A stretch of DNA of 64,000 nucleotides from MPNP01 sp026709725 (lineage in GTDB: Bacteria; Pseudomonadota; Alphaproteobacteria; Rhodobacterales; Rhodobacteraceae). Below the pieces are notes generated by a model that saw nothing but the letters and a program-made list of their open reading frames with translations, did not search any database and was not told the DNA's origin. Shown in pieces: positions 1-9,407 of this stretch. Numbering within the stretch: position 1 is the first letter of the stretch; each line of letters opens with the position of its first letter. The stretch lies in NCBI GenBank assembly GCA_965200805.1, contig OZ241384.1:434001-498000 (forward strand), read 5' to 3'. The position numbers were made by a program, and so were the translations under genes.

Positions 1-389
1 TATCCAATTCGGGCACAAATGCCGCACCGCTTGAAGCTGCGCATATCGGACGGAAAATCGGCTGCACAGTGATCGCCGTCACCTCAGTCGCCTACTCCAC
101 AGCCTCCGCTGGCGGGCGCGAAAAACTGGCTGACATTGCCGACATTGTCATCGATAACGGCATACCTCCCGGTGATGCCATCATTGAAATGCCAGATACA
201 GGACTTAAGACCGGTCCTGCATCGACCGTGATCGGGGCAGCTGTCATCAATGCCATATTTGCTCAAGTTGCCTACCGTCTCGCAGAGGAGGGCAATCCAC
301 CTGTCTTCCTGAGTGCCAATATGCCGGGCGCACAGGAAAGCAACAGGGCACTGGTCGAGCGTTTCAAAGCGCGAAACCGGCACCTGTAG
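1..389 (+). CDS. SIS-domain protein, C-terminal part (partial)
   Basis: The frame is open from the window edge (first full codon at base 3) to TAG at 387-389, so only the last ~128 residues are present. The visible SNSGTNAAP stretch followed by IGCTVIAVTS is the sugar-phosphate-binding and beta-strand pattern of SIS (sugar isomerase) domains, as in GlmS-type isomerases and phosphosugar-binding proteins of the UPF0309 kind. It lies 29 bp upstream of a sugar-binding-protein gene and in the same direction as an importer and nagA, so a role in handling an imported amino-sugar phosphate is inferred. The exact reaction (isomerase, deaminase or sensor) cannot be told from this fragment. Confidence 0.85.
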   Translation, partial: SNSGTNAAPLEAAHIGRKIGCTVIAVTSVAYSTASAGGREKLADIADIVIDNGIPPGDAIIEMPDTGLKTGPASTVIGAAVINAIFAQVAYRLAEEGNPPVFLSANMPGAQESNRALVERFKARNRHL

Positions 390-418
390 ATCCAAAAATC
401 ACAAATGGAGGACATGAT

Positions 419-1699
419 ATGAAAATGATGATTGGGACACTGATCACCGGATTGCTGCTGGCTTTACCTGTCCAGGCGATCTCGGAAACCGTCAGAATCA
501 CATTGTGGCATATGGAACAGCCACCACATCGGGTTGAACGCATTCAAACGCTGATTGATGAATTCAACGCTGCCAATCCAGACATCGTCGTCAACCAGGA
601 ACCGCAGAACTGGGGTGAAATCTATGCCAAGGCACCAGCGGCAATTGCCGCTGGTGCTGGCCCGGATATGCTGTTTGCGATTCCGGACTTCGCTCCAATC
701 CTGAAAGACATCGGTGCATTGACATCAGTACAGGCATTCGTTGAGGACCTTGATGCAGAGCATGATTTCGTTGACAGTTCTGTGGAAGCCTACAGCTATG
801 ATGGCGGCGTTTGGGCTGTTCCGCTCTACAACATGACACTGAATCTCTGGTACCGCAAGAGTGTGTTTGAAGAAGCCGGTCTTGACGTCCCCGCCAGTTG
901 GGACGAGTGGCGCGCAGCTGCTGAGGCGCTGACTGCAGATGGTCGCTTCGGTATGGGCCTGCCTGCCAACCGTCAACTCTACACGGATCAAACGGTTTAT
1001 TCAGTTATGGTCAATGGCGGTGCATCCGAGATCTACAATGAAGACGGCTCACTGCGCTTCAACAATCCGGAAACGGTTGCGGCGTACGACTTCTATAACT
1101 CCATGATGGCGTTTTCGCCGCCAGATGCCACATCCTGGACCTGGGGTGAAGCTGAAGCCTGCTTTGCATCAGGCAGCTGCGGCATGATCATGCAATTCAC
1201 CGTCATATCAACATATGAGAACCAGGCTGAGGGCGATGCTGCCGATCTCGGAGTCGCCGCAATTCCGACACGCGATGGTTCGGGCGACAACGCCACGATT
1301 GCATATGCCAATGCTGTGATGCTGCTCTCAGAGGAAAATGCCGAACGTGAAGCATCCCGGAAGTTTATCAGATTCCTGTTGCAGCCGGAGAACTACGGTC
1401 GATTCCTGAACATGGAACCGGGACTGTTCATGCCGGTGACCGCAACAGGATCGACCGCCAACTCATTCTGGAACGATCCGGTTGTTCAGGAGTATCGCGA
1501 GCAGATCGAGACTGTCATCACCAATGGTCAAAACGGCAGACTCTTCGGCTTTACGTCCGGGCGTGTCTTCCCGGCAATTGCATCCATCTCGGCACAAAAC
1601 GTCCTCGCTGAAACGCTGCAAAGCATCGTCGTCAGCGGCATGATGCCCGCCGATGCAGTTGTGAGTGGGCAGACCCGGATGGAAAGCCTGTCACGCTGA
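419..1699 (+). CDS. ABC sugar-binding protein (UgpB/COG1653-like)
   Basis: A 426-residue extracellular solute-binding protein. It starts with a signal peptide (KMMIG then a hydrophobic stretch, cleavage probably near VQA-ISE around residue 20). The mature part begins VRITLWHM, the first strand typical of family 1 carbohydrate-binding proteins. A good ribosome site (GGAGGA) lies 7 bases before the ATG. It is followed by two permeases and an ATPase, so it is the substrate receptor of a complete importer. The SIS protein upstream and nagA downstream point to N-acetylglucosamine, chitobiose or another amino sugar as substrate; this is inference from context. Family length is normal. Confidence 0.93.
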   Translation: MKMMIGTLITGLLLALPVQAISETVRITLWHMEQPPHRVERIQTLIDEFNAANPDIVVNQEPQNWGEIYAKAPAAIAAGAGPDMLFAIPDFAPILKDIGALTSVQAFVEDLDAEHDFVDSSVEAYSYDGGVWAVPLYNMTLNLWYRKSVFEEAGLDVPASWDEWRAAAEALTADGRFGMGLPANRQLYTDQTVYSVMVNGGASEIYNEDGSLRFNNPETVAAYDFYNSMMAFSPPDATSWTWGEAEACFASGSCGMIMQFTVISTYENQAEGDAADLGVAAIPTRDGSGDNATIAYANAVMLLSEENAEREASRKFIRFLLQPENYGRFLNMEPGLFMPVTATGSTANSFWNDPVVQEYREQIETVITNGQNGRLFGFTSGRVFPAIASISAQNVLAETLQSIVVSGMMPADAVVSGQTRMESLSR

Positions 1700-2591
1700 A
1701 ACCCGGACAGACGCTGCGGTGCACCGATCGATTCCTGCTGCCGCATTCGTTGCTCCGGCACTCCTGTTCCTAGCGGCCACGCTGGCGTGGCCGCTGGTTT
1801 CCGCGTTTTTCCTTAGCCTGCAAAATGTTCGCAGCGTCGGCACAAGCGGTGATTGGGTGGGGTTTGAGAACTACCGATTTATCCTCAGCTCTGCGACCTT
1901 TTGGGAGTCAGCGGGCCTCAGCCTCGTTTGGGTCCTTGCCAATGCTGTCCTGCAGACTGTCCTTGCACTGGTCGCGGCCCTGATCCTGCATCAAAGGTTC
2001 CCGGGCTTTCAGGTTGCGAGAACATGGATCATCCTCACCTGGATTGTACCAACCGTCGTCGTGGTCATGATCTGGCGCTGGCTGTTTTCCACATCGGGAG
2101 GCATGATCAATCCCATCCTGATGCAAATTGGACTCATTGAGGATCCGGTCGGTTTCTTTGCCACATCCGAAGGTGCTTTCACCACCCTGGTTTTCATCAA
2201 CTCCTGGCGTTGGTTTCCGTTCATTGCGCTTATGATCCTCGCTGGCCTGACCCGGATTCCATCCGAACTCCACGAAGCCGCACGCATTGACGGTGCGGGG
2301 GCATTCAGGCGTTTCACGCGCATTACATGGCCGCTTCTTGCGCCGACGCTGACTGTGCTGCTGATCATCGGGACCCTGCTGTCATTCAATGTATTCGATA
2401 TCATCTGGCTGATGACCCAAGGCGGCCCCGCCGGTGCAACGCGGACAATTCCCGTCCTGATTTATGAAACCGCATTCCGCAGTTACCGGATGAGCGAAGC
2501 AGCCGCGATCGCAGTCCTCGCCACACTGTTCCTGATGACCTTTGCAGTGTTTGCCACACGCTCGCTTGCATTTGCCGGAGATGAGCGATGA
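1665..2591 (+). CDS. Sugar ABC transporter permease (MalF/UgpA type)
   Basis: About 308 residues with six predicted membrane helices. An EAA loop (ELHEAARIDGAG, near residues 200-220) is the contact site for the ATPase. The frame opens with GTG at 1665, overlapping the binding-protein gene by 35 bp. A second GTG at 1719 lies 19 bp after that gene's stop and would drop 18 hydrophilic residues; neither has a clear ribosome site, so the start is uncertain. The 3' end overlaps the next permease by ATGA, which suggests translational coupling. It is the first of the two inner-membrane channel subunits of this importer. Confidence 0.92.
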   Translation: MGRPGWKACHAETRTDAAVHRSIPAAAFVAPALLFLAATLAWPLVSAFFLSLQNVRSVGTSGDWVGFENYRFILSSATFWESAGLSLVWVLANAVLQTVLALVAALILHQRFPGFQVARTWIILTWIVPTVVVVMIWRWLFSTSGGMINPILMQIGLIEDPVGFFATSEGAFTTLVFINSWRWFPFIALMILAGLTRIPSELHEAARIDGAGAFRRFTRITWPLLAPTLTVLLIIGTLLSFNVFDIIWLMTQGGPAGATRTIPVLIYETAFRSYRMSEAAAIAVLATLFLMTFAVFATRSLAFAGDER

Positions 2592-3415
2592 CGCGGGGTC
2601 CGGCATGGAATCTGGCACTTGGTGCCGGAATCGTGTTTTTCCTGGGACTGATCGGCTTACCATTCTGGTGGGTTATCTCCGGCTCTATCAAGGAACCTCA
2701 GGAAATTATCGCCCGAGCGCCAACGCTGTTCCCGCAATCACTGACACTGGAACATTACGCACGGCTGCTTTCGACTTCGGACTATGGAACCTATCTCATA
2801 AACTCATTTGTGGTTTCCGGTCTGTCTGCCTTTCTTACACTGGCGTTGGCAATCCCGTGCGGATATGCGTTCTTCCGACTTCAGTTCAAGGGGCGTGAAC
2901 TTTACTACCGCATCATTCTGCTGGCCTATGCCTTTCCCTCGATTGTGGTACTGATTCCACTTTTTTCCATTTTTGCCCGAATCGGTCTCATTGACACACT
3001 CGCAGCACTGGTGATTGTCAATGTTGCCTTTGCCCTCCCGTTTGCGATCTGGATGCTGCGATCCTTTTTTGGATCAATTCCGAAAGAGGTCGAGGAAGCA
3101 GCACGACTGGATGGCGGACCACTGTTGACAATCCTGTGGCGCATCATGATCCCGCTGACGGCTCCGGGTATTGCTGCTGTGGCAATCTTCGCTTTTGTCA
3201 CCGCCTGGACCGAATATGTTTTTGCATCGGTGATGATCCTGTCAGACACACGCCGCACCATCCCGGTCGGTTTTTCCGGGATCATCGGCCAATATCAAGT
3301 GGACTGGGGTCTGCTCCTGGCAGGCGTCAGCCTTGCCATCCTGCCGGTACTGATCGTTTTTGCATTGATCGGTCGGTGGTTCGTGACAGGGCTGACCGAA
3401 GGAGCGATCAAATGA
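2588..3415 (+). CDS. Sugar ABC transporter permease (MalG/UgpE type)
   Basis: 275 residues. The ATG overlaps the stop of the preceding permease by four bases. The N-terminal helix is followed by a periplasmic segment and five further helices. The EAA motif (EVEEAARLDGGP, about residues 167-180) sits before helix 5, and the C-terminus is GLTEGAIK, the usual ending of MalG-like subunits (FVTGLTEGAIK). It pairs with the upstream permease to form the translocation channel. Substrate is not readable from the sequence; the operon context suggests an amino sugar. Confidence 0.93.
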   Translation: MTRGPAWNLALGAGIVFFLGLIGLPFWWVISGSIKEPQEIIARAPTLFPQSLTLEHYARLLSTSDYGTYLINSFVVSGLSAFLTLALAIPCGYAFFRLQFKGRELYYRIILLAYAFPSIVVLIPLFSIFARIGLIDTLAALVIVNVAFALPFAIWMLRSFFGSIPKEVEEAARLDGGPLLTILWRIMIPLTAPGIAAVAIFAFVTAWTEYVFASVMILSDTRRTIPVGFSGIIGQYQVDWGLLLAGVSLAILPVLIVFALIGRWFVTGLTEGAIK

Positions 3416-3437
3416 AGCGTGTCTGCGAGTCTGTCTG

Positions 3438-4541
3438 ATGACCGTTACCGAGCTGAAAAATATCAGCAAGTCTTTCGGTTCGGTCCGGGTTATCGAACCC
3501 ATGGACCTCAAAATCAAACGCGGAGATCTTATGGTGGTCGTTGGACCATCGGGCTGTGGCAAATCGACCCTTTTGCGCATGATTGCCGGCCTCGAGCAAG
3601 CATCAAGCGGCTCAATCCATATTGATGGTGTCGACGTGACCAGTAAGGAACCATCGGAGCGCGGTGTTACGATGGTGTTTCAAAACTACGCCCTTTACCC
3701 GCATATGTCAGTCCGTCAAAACATGGCTTTCGGCCTGGAAATGGGGCGAATGCCGAAGCGTGAGCGGGAGGCAGTTATCCGCAAGGCCGCCGCCACCCTT
3801 CAACTTGAGGAGTTTCTCGACCGGAAACCGCGACAGCTGTCGGGAGGACAGCGCCAACGCGTTGCAATCGGTCGCGCGATCGTCCGCTCCCCCAAACTGT
3901 TTTTGTTTGATGAGCCGCTTTCCAATCTTGACGCGGAACTTCGCGCGCAGATGCGGCTTGAGATTACCAGGCTCCATCGCGAACTCGGAAGCACCATGAT
4001 CTATGTCACGCACGATCAGGTCGAAGCGATGACGCTCGCGACCCAAATCGTTGTGCTGCGGGATGGCCGAATCGAACAGACAGGGACACCCGGTGAACTC
4101 TATACGGATCCGGATACGATCTTTGTGGCTGGCTTCATCGGATCTCCCCGAATGAATCTTCTGCCTGCATCCGTGACGGGGGTCGACGAACGGGGCTGGG
4201 CAATCATTGATGTGCTCCCTGCGAACATGACCGGGATCGCAGTGAACCTCCGGGAGGTCAGGACAGATCTGCCGCAGGATGTCGTCCTTGGTGTGCGTCC
4301 AGAGGATCTGATCCTTTCCGAGGATCACGATGTGGAGAGAGAAGGGAAGGATCTGTGGTTGACCTGTGAAATCATTGAAGATCTCGGGAGCAGTGTCTTT
4401 CTCTACAATTCACTCAATCGGGAGGATGCGATCGTGGCGGCGCTTCCCCGCGGCAGGAAACCAGGCCATGGCAGCATCGTGCCCTACCGCATCGCACCAG
4501 ATGGAGCCTACCTCTTTGACCGGGACGGGCGGCGGCTTTGA
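3438..4541 (+). CDS. ABC transporter ATP-binding protein (UgpC/MsmK type)
   Basis: 367 residues. Walker A GPSGCGKST lies near residues 36-44, Q-loop VFQNYALYPHM, signature LSGGQRQRVAIGRA near 133, Walker B LFLFDEPLSNLD near 153 and the switch VTHDQ. The C-terminal ~120 residues form the TOBE/MOI regulatory domain typical of carbohydrate importers. It begins 23 bases after the permease stop. It is the cytoplasmic motor of the importer encoded just upstream. ATPases of this group often serve more than one importer, so sharing is possible. Confidence 0.93.
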   Translation: MTVTELKNISKSFGSVRVIEPMDLKIKRGDLMVVVGPSGCGKSTLLRMIAGLEQASSGSIHIDGVDVTSKEPSERGVTMVFQNYALYPHMSVRQNMAFGLEMGRMPKREREAVIRKAAATLQLEEFLDRKPRQLSGGQRQRVAIGRAIVRSPKLFLFDEPLSNLDAELRAQMRLEITRLHRELGSTMIYVTHDQVEAMTLATQIVVLRDGRIEQTGTPGELYTDPDTIFVAGFIGSPRMNLLPASVTGVDERGWAIIDVLPANMTGIAVNLREVRTDLPQDVVLGVRPEDLILSEDHDVEREGKDLWLTCEIIEDLGSSVFLYNSLNREDAIVAALPRGRKPGHGSIVPYRIAPDGAYLFDRDGRRL

Positions 4542-4696
4542 TGTGCGAGAGAGATTGACTCTTGCTGTGAACAGGCATTGTAAAGATTCTGATCGTGCCC
4601 AATGTTCCACAGAATGCAACAGAACACCGGGTCCGATTGCAAAGGCAACTGCTGACATGAAACATCCAGACCCCGACTCCCGGAGCAGAATCACAG

Positions 4697-5875
4697 ATGT
4701 GTGGAACCATGATTGACCGTGGCCAGCACATCCGTACGGTGCATGCACGGACTCTCTATGATGGCGAGAGCATTGCACCGCTTGCCGACCAGGTTGTCAC
4801 GATTGAGAACGGTTTCATAGCAGGCATTCAACCATACGCTGATGCAACGATGGCTATGGACGATGCCATCACTGTCGATATTCTGGCACCGGGTTTCATT
4901 GATATGCAGATCAACGGTGCCGGCGGCATCCAATTCAATGAGCAGCCCACAATTGAAGCGATGGCCGGCATCGCGGCCGGTGCCCGCCAGGGCGGTACGG
5001 CGCATCTTCTGCCAACCTTTATCACCGCGCCGGACATAGATTATCGGGCCGCGATAGACGCAGCCAATGCAGCTGTCGCATCCGACATTCCCGGTATCCT
5101 CGGCGTTCATCTTGAAGGCCCGTTCCTGTCAAAGGAAAAGCCGGGAATCCACCCATCCGCATATATTCGGCCCATGACTCGTGACGATGTGAATGCCGTC
5201 TGTCAGGCCAAGGGCACTGCTCTGCTGACGCTTGCTCCGGAAGAACAGAATTCGGCTCTTATGCGGGAGCTCCGTGATCGGGGCGTGCATCTCTTCGCAG
5301 GTCATTCGAATGCAACCGCGGAGCAGATGCAATCCGGGATAGAGGCAGGAATCAGGGGGGTGACCCATCTCTTCAATTCCCATTCCCCGATATTGGCGCG
5401 GGACCCCGGCATCGTTGGCGCAGCACTGATGAATCAGAACCTGCACGCGGGAATCATCGCCGATGGCATTCATGTGCATCCACAGAATCTTGCCATGGCT
5501 GCCCGGCTGATGGGTTCTCGGCTTTGTCTTGTAACGGATGCGATGAAGACAATCGCCAGCACTGTCACCACATTTGATCTCTACGGCACACCGATTACGC
5601 TGAACAACGACAGGCTTACCGGACCGGACGGGACATTGGCTGGCGCCCATTTGTCTATGGATCAAGCTGTTCGCAATGCCATTGTGATGCTGGACTGTGC
5701 ACCCGCCATCGCTCTGGCAATGGCGAGCACAAACCCTGCCCGCGCCCTTGATCTCGACAATTGTCTGGGCAGGATAAAACCGAACTATTGCGCCAGTTTC
5801 ACATGCCTTTCGGGAGATTTCCAACCAGTCAGCACAATCGTCAAAGGCAGGCTGTTCGCAGGCTCGGCTCCCTGA
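4697..5875 (+). CDS. nagA: N-acetylglucosamine-6-phosphate deacetylase
   Basis: 392 residues, normal for NagA, an amidohydrolase that removes acetate from N-acetylglucosamine-6-phosphate in the cytoplasm. Visible landmarks are APGFIDMQINGAGG near the start of the barrel, HLEGPFLS (metal-binding Glu), GHSNA and THLFN (His residues) and LVTDAM (catalytic Asp). ATG 4697 is preceded by GGAG at a rather long distance; ATG 4709 is an alternative that shortens the protein by four residues. With the upstream importer and SIS protein it makes a plausible amino-sugar uptake and catabolism operon; the 155-bp gap before it shows no recognisable gene. Confidence 0.93.
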   Translation: MCGTMIDRGQHIRTVHARTLYDGESIAPLADQVVTIENGFIAGIQPYADATMAMDDAITVDILAPGFIDMQINGAGGIQFNEQPTIEAMAGIAAGARQGGTAHLLPTFITAPDIDYRAAIDAANAAVASDIPGILGVHLEGPFLSKEKPGIHPSAYIRPMTRDDVNAVCQAKGTALLTLAPEEQNSALMRELRDRGVHLFAGHSNATAEQMQSGIEAGIRGVTHLFNSHSPILARDPGIVGAALMNQNLHAGIIADGIHVHPQNLAMAARLMGSRLCLVTDAMKTIASTVTTFDLYGTPITLNNDRLTGPDGTLAGAHLSMDQAVRNAIVMLDCAPAIALAMASTNPARALDLDNCLGRIKPNYCASFTCLSGDFQPVSTIVKGRLFAGSAP

Positions 5876-6259
5876 ATGGTTTGTTTGTGGTGCCACGACA
5901 CCGCATGATGCGATTGCCTCCAACAATCCGCCCCGACCGGTTCAATAATGGTATGTGAACGGATCATCACGCCAGGTTGGCAGAAGGGTTTCTCCCCAAA
6001 TCAGCACACAGTGATTTTCACGCAGGTCAAGGTGCGGCAGTGTGCGCATGGGCACCCAATTTTCCACTGGCAAGACCACAGCCTGCAACCCGAGGGACAC
6101 CGCACCCCTCCCACCAATCCGGGCTTACCTGAAAGCGATTGCCCTCAAGATGATCTGGGTCAGGATGGGACAGCAGGAAACGGACGATGATGTCGACATC
6201 CGGATCCCGCGTCTGGTGGCCTCCGTGTCGCGCTTGGCCAGATCTTCCGCCAAAACCGG
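5876..6259. other. Intergenic region with degenerate coding remnants
   Basis: No intact gene is seen here. On the minus strand about 60 codons are open up to TGA at 5944-5942, including the stretch ENWVPMRTLPHLDLRENH, without a start codon; I do not recognise it. Next to it, at about 6212-6258 on the minus strand, AEDLAKRDTEATRR resembles the REDMARRDTEAARR part of the coiled-coil genes just downstream in coordinate. It looks like the stump of a third copy. The region probably holds decayed remains of genes rather than regulatory sequence. Confidence 0.35.
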
Positions 6260-6306
6260 GCGATGTCAGTGCGGGACTCCACCGGCATGGCCATCATGCA
6301 CTCTGC

Positions 6307-6636
6307 CTACGGGAGAACGGTGATGGCACCGATGATCAGCGTTGTCATGGCGACGACCAGGGCGATGTGCCACTGGATGTTGGCCTTGTCGCGTCTGGCC
6401 GCCTCGGTGTCGCGTCTGGCCATGTCCTCGCGCAGCCGGGCCAGACTGGCATCCACGCCTGTCTCCAACCGGGCCAGACTGGCATCCACGCCCCCCAATC
6501 TGGCATCCACGCCTGTCTCCAACCGGGCCAGGCTGGCATCAATCCGTGATTCCATGGCTTCGTTCTCCCCGCGGATGGCCCTGATGTCGCCTTTCAGCTC
6601 GGCGAGCTCAAGTCTGGTGTCGTAATCGTCATTCAT
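6307..6636 (-). CDS. Small coiled-coil protein with C-terminal membrane helix (copy 1)
   Basis: 109 residues. It starts MNDDYDTRLELAELKGDIRA, followed by a predicted coiled coil built of 11-residue repeats (DASLARLETGV, DASLARLETGV, DASLARLREDM, with a shortened 7-residue DARLGGV between). It ends in one hydrophobic helix (WHIALVVAMTTLIIGAI) at the C-terminus. The layout resembles tail-anchored coiled-coil proteins of the DUF1640/CCDC90 kind, but I cannot assign a family or function. It is almost identical to the neighbour at 6720-7070 and similar in layout to the protein at 41810-42109. Confidence 0.6.
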   Translation of the reverse strand: MNDDYDTRLELAELKGDIRAIRGENEAMESRIDASLARLETGVDARLGGVDASLARLETGVDASLARLREDMARRDTEAARRDKANIQWHIALVVAMTTLIIGAITVLP

Positions 6637-6719
6637 GCCGGATATATAGTCCCCGCCCGGGTTCCGGTCAAGGCGATGTCAGTGCGGGACTCCACCGGCA
6701 TGGCCATCATGCACTCTGC

Positions 6720-7070
6720 CTACGGGAGAACGGCGATGGCACCGATGATCAGCGTTGTCATGGCGACGGCCAGGGCGATGTGCCACTGGATGTTGGCCTT
6801 GTCGCGTCTGGCCGCCTCGGTGTCGCGTCTGGCAGCTTCCGTGTCGCGGCTGGCCATGTCCTCGCGCAGCCGGGCCAGACTGGCATCCACGCCTGTCTCC
6901 AACCGGGCCAGACTGGCATCCACGCCCCCCAATCTGGCATCCACGCCTGTCTCCAACCGGGCCAGGCTGGCATCAATCCGTGATTCCATGGCTTCGTTCT
7001 CCCCGCGGATGGCCCTGATGTCGCCTTTCAGCTCGGCGAGCTCAAGTCTGGTGTCGTAATCGTCATTCAT
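6720..7070 (-). CDS. Small coiled-coil protein with C-terminal membrane helix (copy 2)
   Basis: 116 residues when started at the ATG equivalent to copy 1 (complement of 7068-7070). The frame stays open a further 24 codons upstream, but those lie outside the conserved part. It is nearly identical to copy 1 and differs mainly by a 21-base, seven-residue duplication (DTEAARR twice before DKANIQWH). The same 11-residue coiled-coil repeats and C-terminal membrane helix are present. The ribosome site is weak in both copies. Function unknown. The duplication looks recent, because even the flanking non-coding DNA is shared. Confidence 0.6.
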   Translation of the reverse strand: MNDDYDTRLELAELKGDIRAIRGENEAMESRIDASLARLETGVDARLGGVDASLARLETGVDASLARLREDMASRDTEAARRDTEAARRDKANIQWHIALAVAMTTLIIGAIAVLP

Positions 7071-7106
7071 GCCGGATATATAGTCCCCGCCCGGGTTCCG
7101 GTCAAG

Positions 7107-7502
7107 GTGCTGTTGCGACCGGCGGCTGTAGGAAACGGTCACCGGTCTTCACGCGTTGGCCTTTCGCGATGGTGTTGTGCTGCACGATCACGGGTCCGCG
7201 GGCTGCAAATGGGAATGTCCCGGGTGATTTTGAAACTCTGAACAGGATGACATTGGACCAATCCTCAATGGCATGCCTCATGGCGGCAGACAACCGGTGC
7301 GGCCAATTTGGAAATGACGGGCGGGGGCGGACTCCGAAATATGGCTGGAATTCAAAATACCCGGTTCTGGCTGGAGCCGTCTTGCCGGGACGCAGTTAAT
7401 GGTGTCATGGGGATGAATCTTTGTTATAGGTACTGGGTCAGGGCTCCATGACAGGTCAGCGGCCTGCTGCAGAGCCGGGGTGGCAAATGGAGACGCTGAG
7501 TT
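7107..7502. other. Intergenic region, nothing recognised
   Basis: About 400 bp between the duplicated coiled-coil genes and prs. Short open frames exist but none has a credible ribosome site or recognisable product. A partial inverted repeat (GATCACGGG / CCCGGGTGATT) lies near 7188-7230 but lacks a run of T. It may contain the prs promoter; I could not single one out. Confidence 0.4.
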
Positions 7503-8540
7503 ATGTATATCGGTTATGGCGCAAATCCCAAACTGATCACCGGCAATGCCAATCCCGGCCTTTCCAGCGAAATCATCAAGTATATCTCGATCCTGCGCGG
7601 GCAGGAGGAAAAACTGGTCAACAGTCGTGTCGAACGATTCAATGACGAGGAGGTCTATGTCGAGGTCTATGAGAATGTTCGCGGCGAAGACATGTACATC
7701 ATCCAGTCCAGCTCAAAACCGGCCAACGACAACTTGATGGAAATCCTGATTATCGCTGACACACTGCGGCGCTCCTCAGCTGCGCGGATCACGGCGGTAA
7801 TGCCCTATTTTGGTTATGCGCGGCAGGATCGTCGGACCCGTGCCCGGACACCGATTTCGGCCAAACTGGTGGCCAATCTGATTGCCGGAGCCGGGATAGA
7901 CCGGGTCCTGACAATGGATCTGCATTCATCACAAATTCAGGGATTCTTTGATATCCCGGTGGATAACCTCTTTGCATCACCGCTCTTTGAGCTCGACATC
8001 AAGGAGGTTTTCAGGGACCGGCTTGAGAATCTCGTGATCGTCTCCCCGGATGTGGGCGGTGTCACCCGGGCACGTGAACTGGCCAAACGGATTGATGTTG
8101 ATCTGGCTGTCATTGACAAGCGCCGGGACAGACCCGGTGAAATCGCCGAGATCAGCATCATCGGTAATGTCAAGGGACGTATCTGCATTCTGGTGGACGA
8201 TATGTGTGACACGGCAGGAACGCTCTGTCTTGGAGCAGAACATCTGATGGAAGAGGGCGCAACCAATGTCCATGCATATGTAACACATGGCGTCCTCTCA
8301 CACCCGGCCAGAATGCGCATTGAGGAGTCGGTGCTGGATAATCTTGTTCTGACCGATTCAATTGAGATTGACCCGGCGTTGCGCAGGTCCTCGAAATACC
8401 GGATTCTCTCTGCAGCACCCCTCCTGGCAAGGGCAATCATCAACATCTCAAAGGGGTCCTCTGTATCAAGTCTTTTTGATGCCAAGAATCTGGAGTGGTT
8501 CCGGGGAAACCGGGAGCTGCCACTGATGGATGCAATGTAA
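7503..8540 (+). CDS. prs: Ribose-phosphate pyrophosphokinase
   Basis: 345 residues, somewhat longer than the usual ~310-320. It makes PRPP from ribose-5-phosphate and ATP for nucleotide, histidine and tryptophan synthesis. Landmarks include NDEEVYVEVYENVRGED, the flexible-loop region YARQDRRTRARTPISAKL, the metal site MDLHSSQIQGFF and the PRPP-binding loop LVDDMCDTAGTL near residue 230. GGAGA stands about 9 bases before the ATG. The N-terminus MYIGYGANPKLITGNANP is about eight residues longer than usual, so an internal start is possible but lacks support. It is followed closely by a dehydrogenase gene. Confidence 0.95.
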   Translation: MYIGYGANPKLITGNANPGLSSEIIKYISILRGQEEKLVNSRVERFNDEEVYVEVYENVRGEDMYIIQSSSKPANDNLMEILIIADTLRRSSAARITAVMPYFGYARQDRRTRARTPISAKLVANLIAGAGIDRVLTMDLHSSQIQGFFDIPVDNLFASPLFELDIKEVFRDRLENLVIVSPDVGGVTRARELAKRIDVDLAVIDKRRDRPGEIAEISIIGNVKGRICILVDDMCDTAGTLCLGAEHLMEEGATNVHAYVTHGVLSHPARMRIEESVLDNLVLTDSIEIDPALRRSSKYRILSAAPLLARAIINISKGSSVSSLFDAKNLEWFRGNRELPLMDAM

Positions 8541-8578
8541 TCCGGGCAACGCTGCAGGCCTGCTGGGGAGAGTGTCAA

Positions 8579-9388
8579 ATGAAGCGCTACCATCGCATTC
8601 TGCTGACCGGGGCGGCCGGTCGGCTTGGACGTGAGTTACGAAAAAGCCTGGGCACTGTCGCCGAAACGGTCCGGATTACAGATTGTGAGGCGATGGAAGA
8701 TCTCCGTCCGCATGAAGAAGCCGTCGTATGTGATCTCGGTGAGCGGCAAGCCATTCTCGATCTGACACGTGATGTGGATGCGATTGTTCATTTTGGCGGA
8801 ATCGCCTGCGAGGGCACTTTCGATGCGATTCTCAGATCAAACATTATCGGATCCTACAATGTCTACGAAGGAGCCCGTCAGAACGGAATCTCACGCATTG
8901 TTTTTGCGTCTTCCGTGCATGCCATCGGCTTCTGGGGGCTGGAGGATCATATTGATGCCGACAGCCCCGTGCGGCCCGACTCGCTTTATGGTGTTGCCAA
9001 GACTTACGTGGAGAGTCTCAGTCGCCTCTATTGGGACAAGTTCGGAATCGAGTCGCTGTGTCTGAGAATCTTTTCGTCATTTGAGGAACCTGCCGACCGT
9101 CGAATGCTCTGGAGCTGGCTGTCCTATGACGATTGCGCTGACTATGTCCGGCAGGGACTTCTTGCACCACGGGTCGGCCATACGATTGCCTTTGGCATCT
9201 CAAAGAATGCCGTGCGCCCGGTCGACAACAGCAAGGCGGGCCATATTGGCTGGACACCGCGTGATTCAAGCGAGCCCTATCGGCGAGCGGTTGAGAACAC
9301 CTGTCCGCCTCCGGATCCCAACTCGGTGGGGGCACGAACGCTTGGGGGATGGTTCTGTGAACTCGGCCATCCTGATGATACGCCATAG
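8579..9388 (+). CDS. NAD-dependent epimerase/dehydratase family, uronate dehydrogenase-like
   Basis: 269 residues from the ATG at 8579, which is preceded by GGGGAGAG; the frame extends further upstream into the end of prs without support. The Rossmann motif TGAAGRLG lies near residue 10. SSVHAIGF and YGVAK (near residue 135) give the catalytic Ser and Tyr-x-x-x-Lys of extended short-chain dehydrogenases. The passages RPDSLYGVAKTYVESLSRLY and SWLSYDDCADYV are much like uronate dehydrogenase (udh), which oxidises galacturonate or glucuronate. That assignment is by resemblance only. The gene converges on pyc with 19 bp between stops. Confidence 0.85.
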   Translation: MKRYHRILLTGAAGRLGRELRKSLGTVAETVRITDCEAMEDLRPHEEAVVCDLGERQAILDLTRDVDAIVHFGGIACEGTFDAILRSNIIGSYNVYEGARQNGISRIVFASSVHAIGFWGLEDHIDADSPVRPDSLYGVAKTYVESLSRLYWDKFGIESLCLRIFSSFEEPADRRMLWSWLSYDDCADYVRQGLLAPRVGHTIAFGISKNAVRPVDNSKAGHIGWTPRDSSEPYRRAVENTCPPPDPNSVGARTLGGWFCELGHPDDTP

Positions 9389-9407
9389 ACAGGCTCCCGG
9401 GACAGGC

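Larger units (their letters stand above)
6260..7106. repeat. Tandem direct duplication of a ~0.41-kb unit
   Basis: Unit 1 is 6260-6672 (413 bp) and unit 2 is 6673-7106 (434 bp). They are directly adjacent and nearly identical. Both begin GCGATGTCAGTGCGGG and end GGGTTCCGGTCAAG. The only length difference is a 21-base in-frame insertion in unit 2 (around 6833-6853). Each unit carries one coiled-coil gene on the minus strand together with its upstream region. Confidence 0.9.
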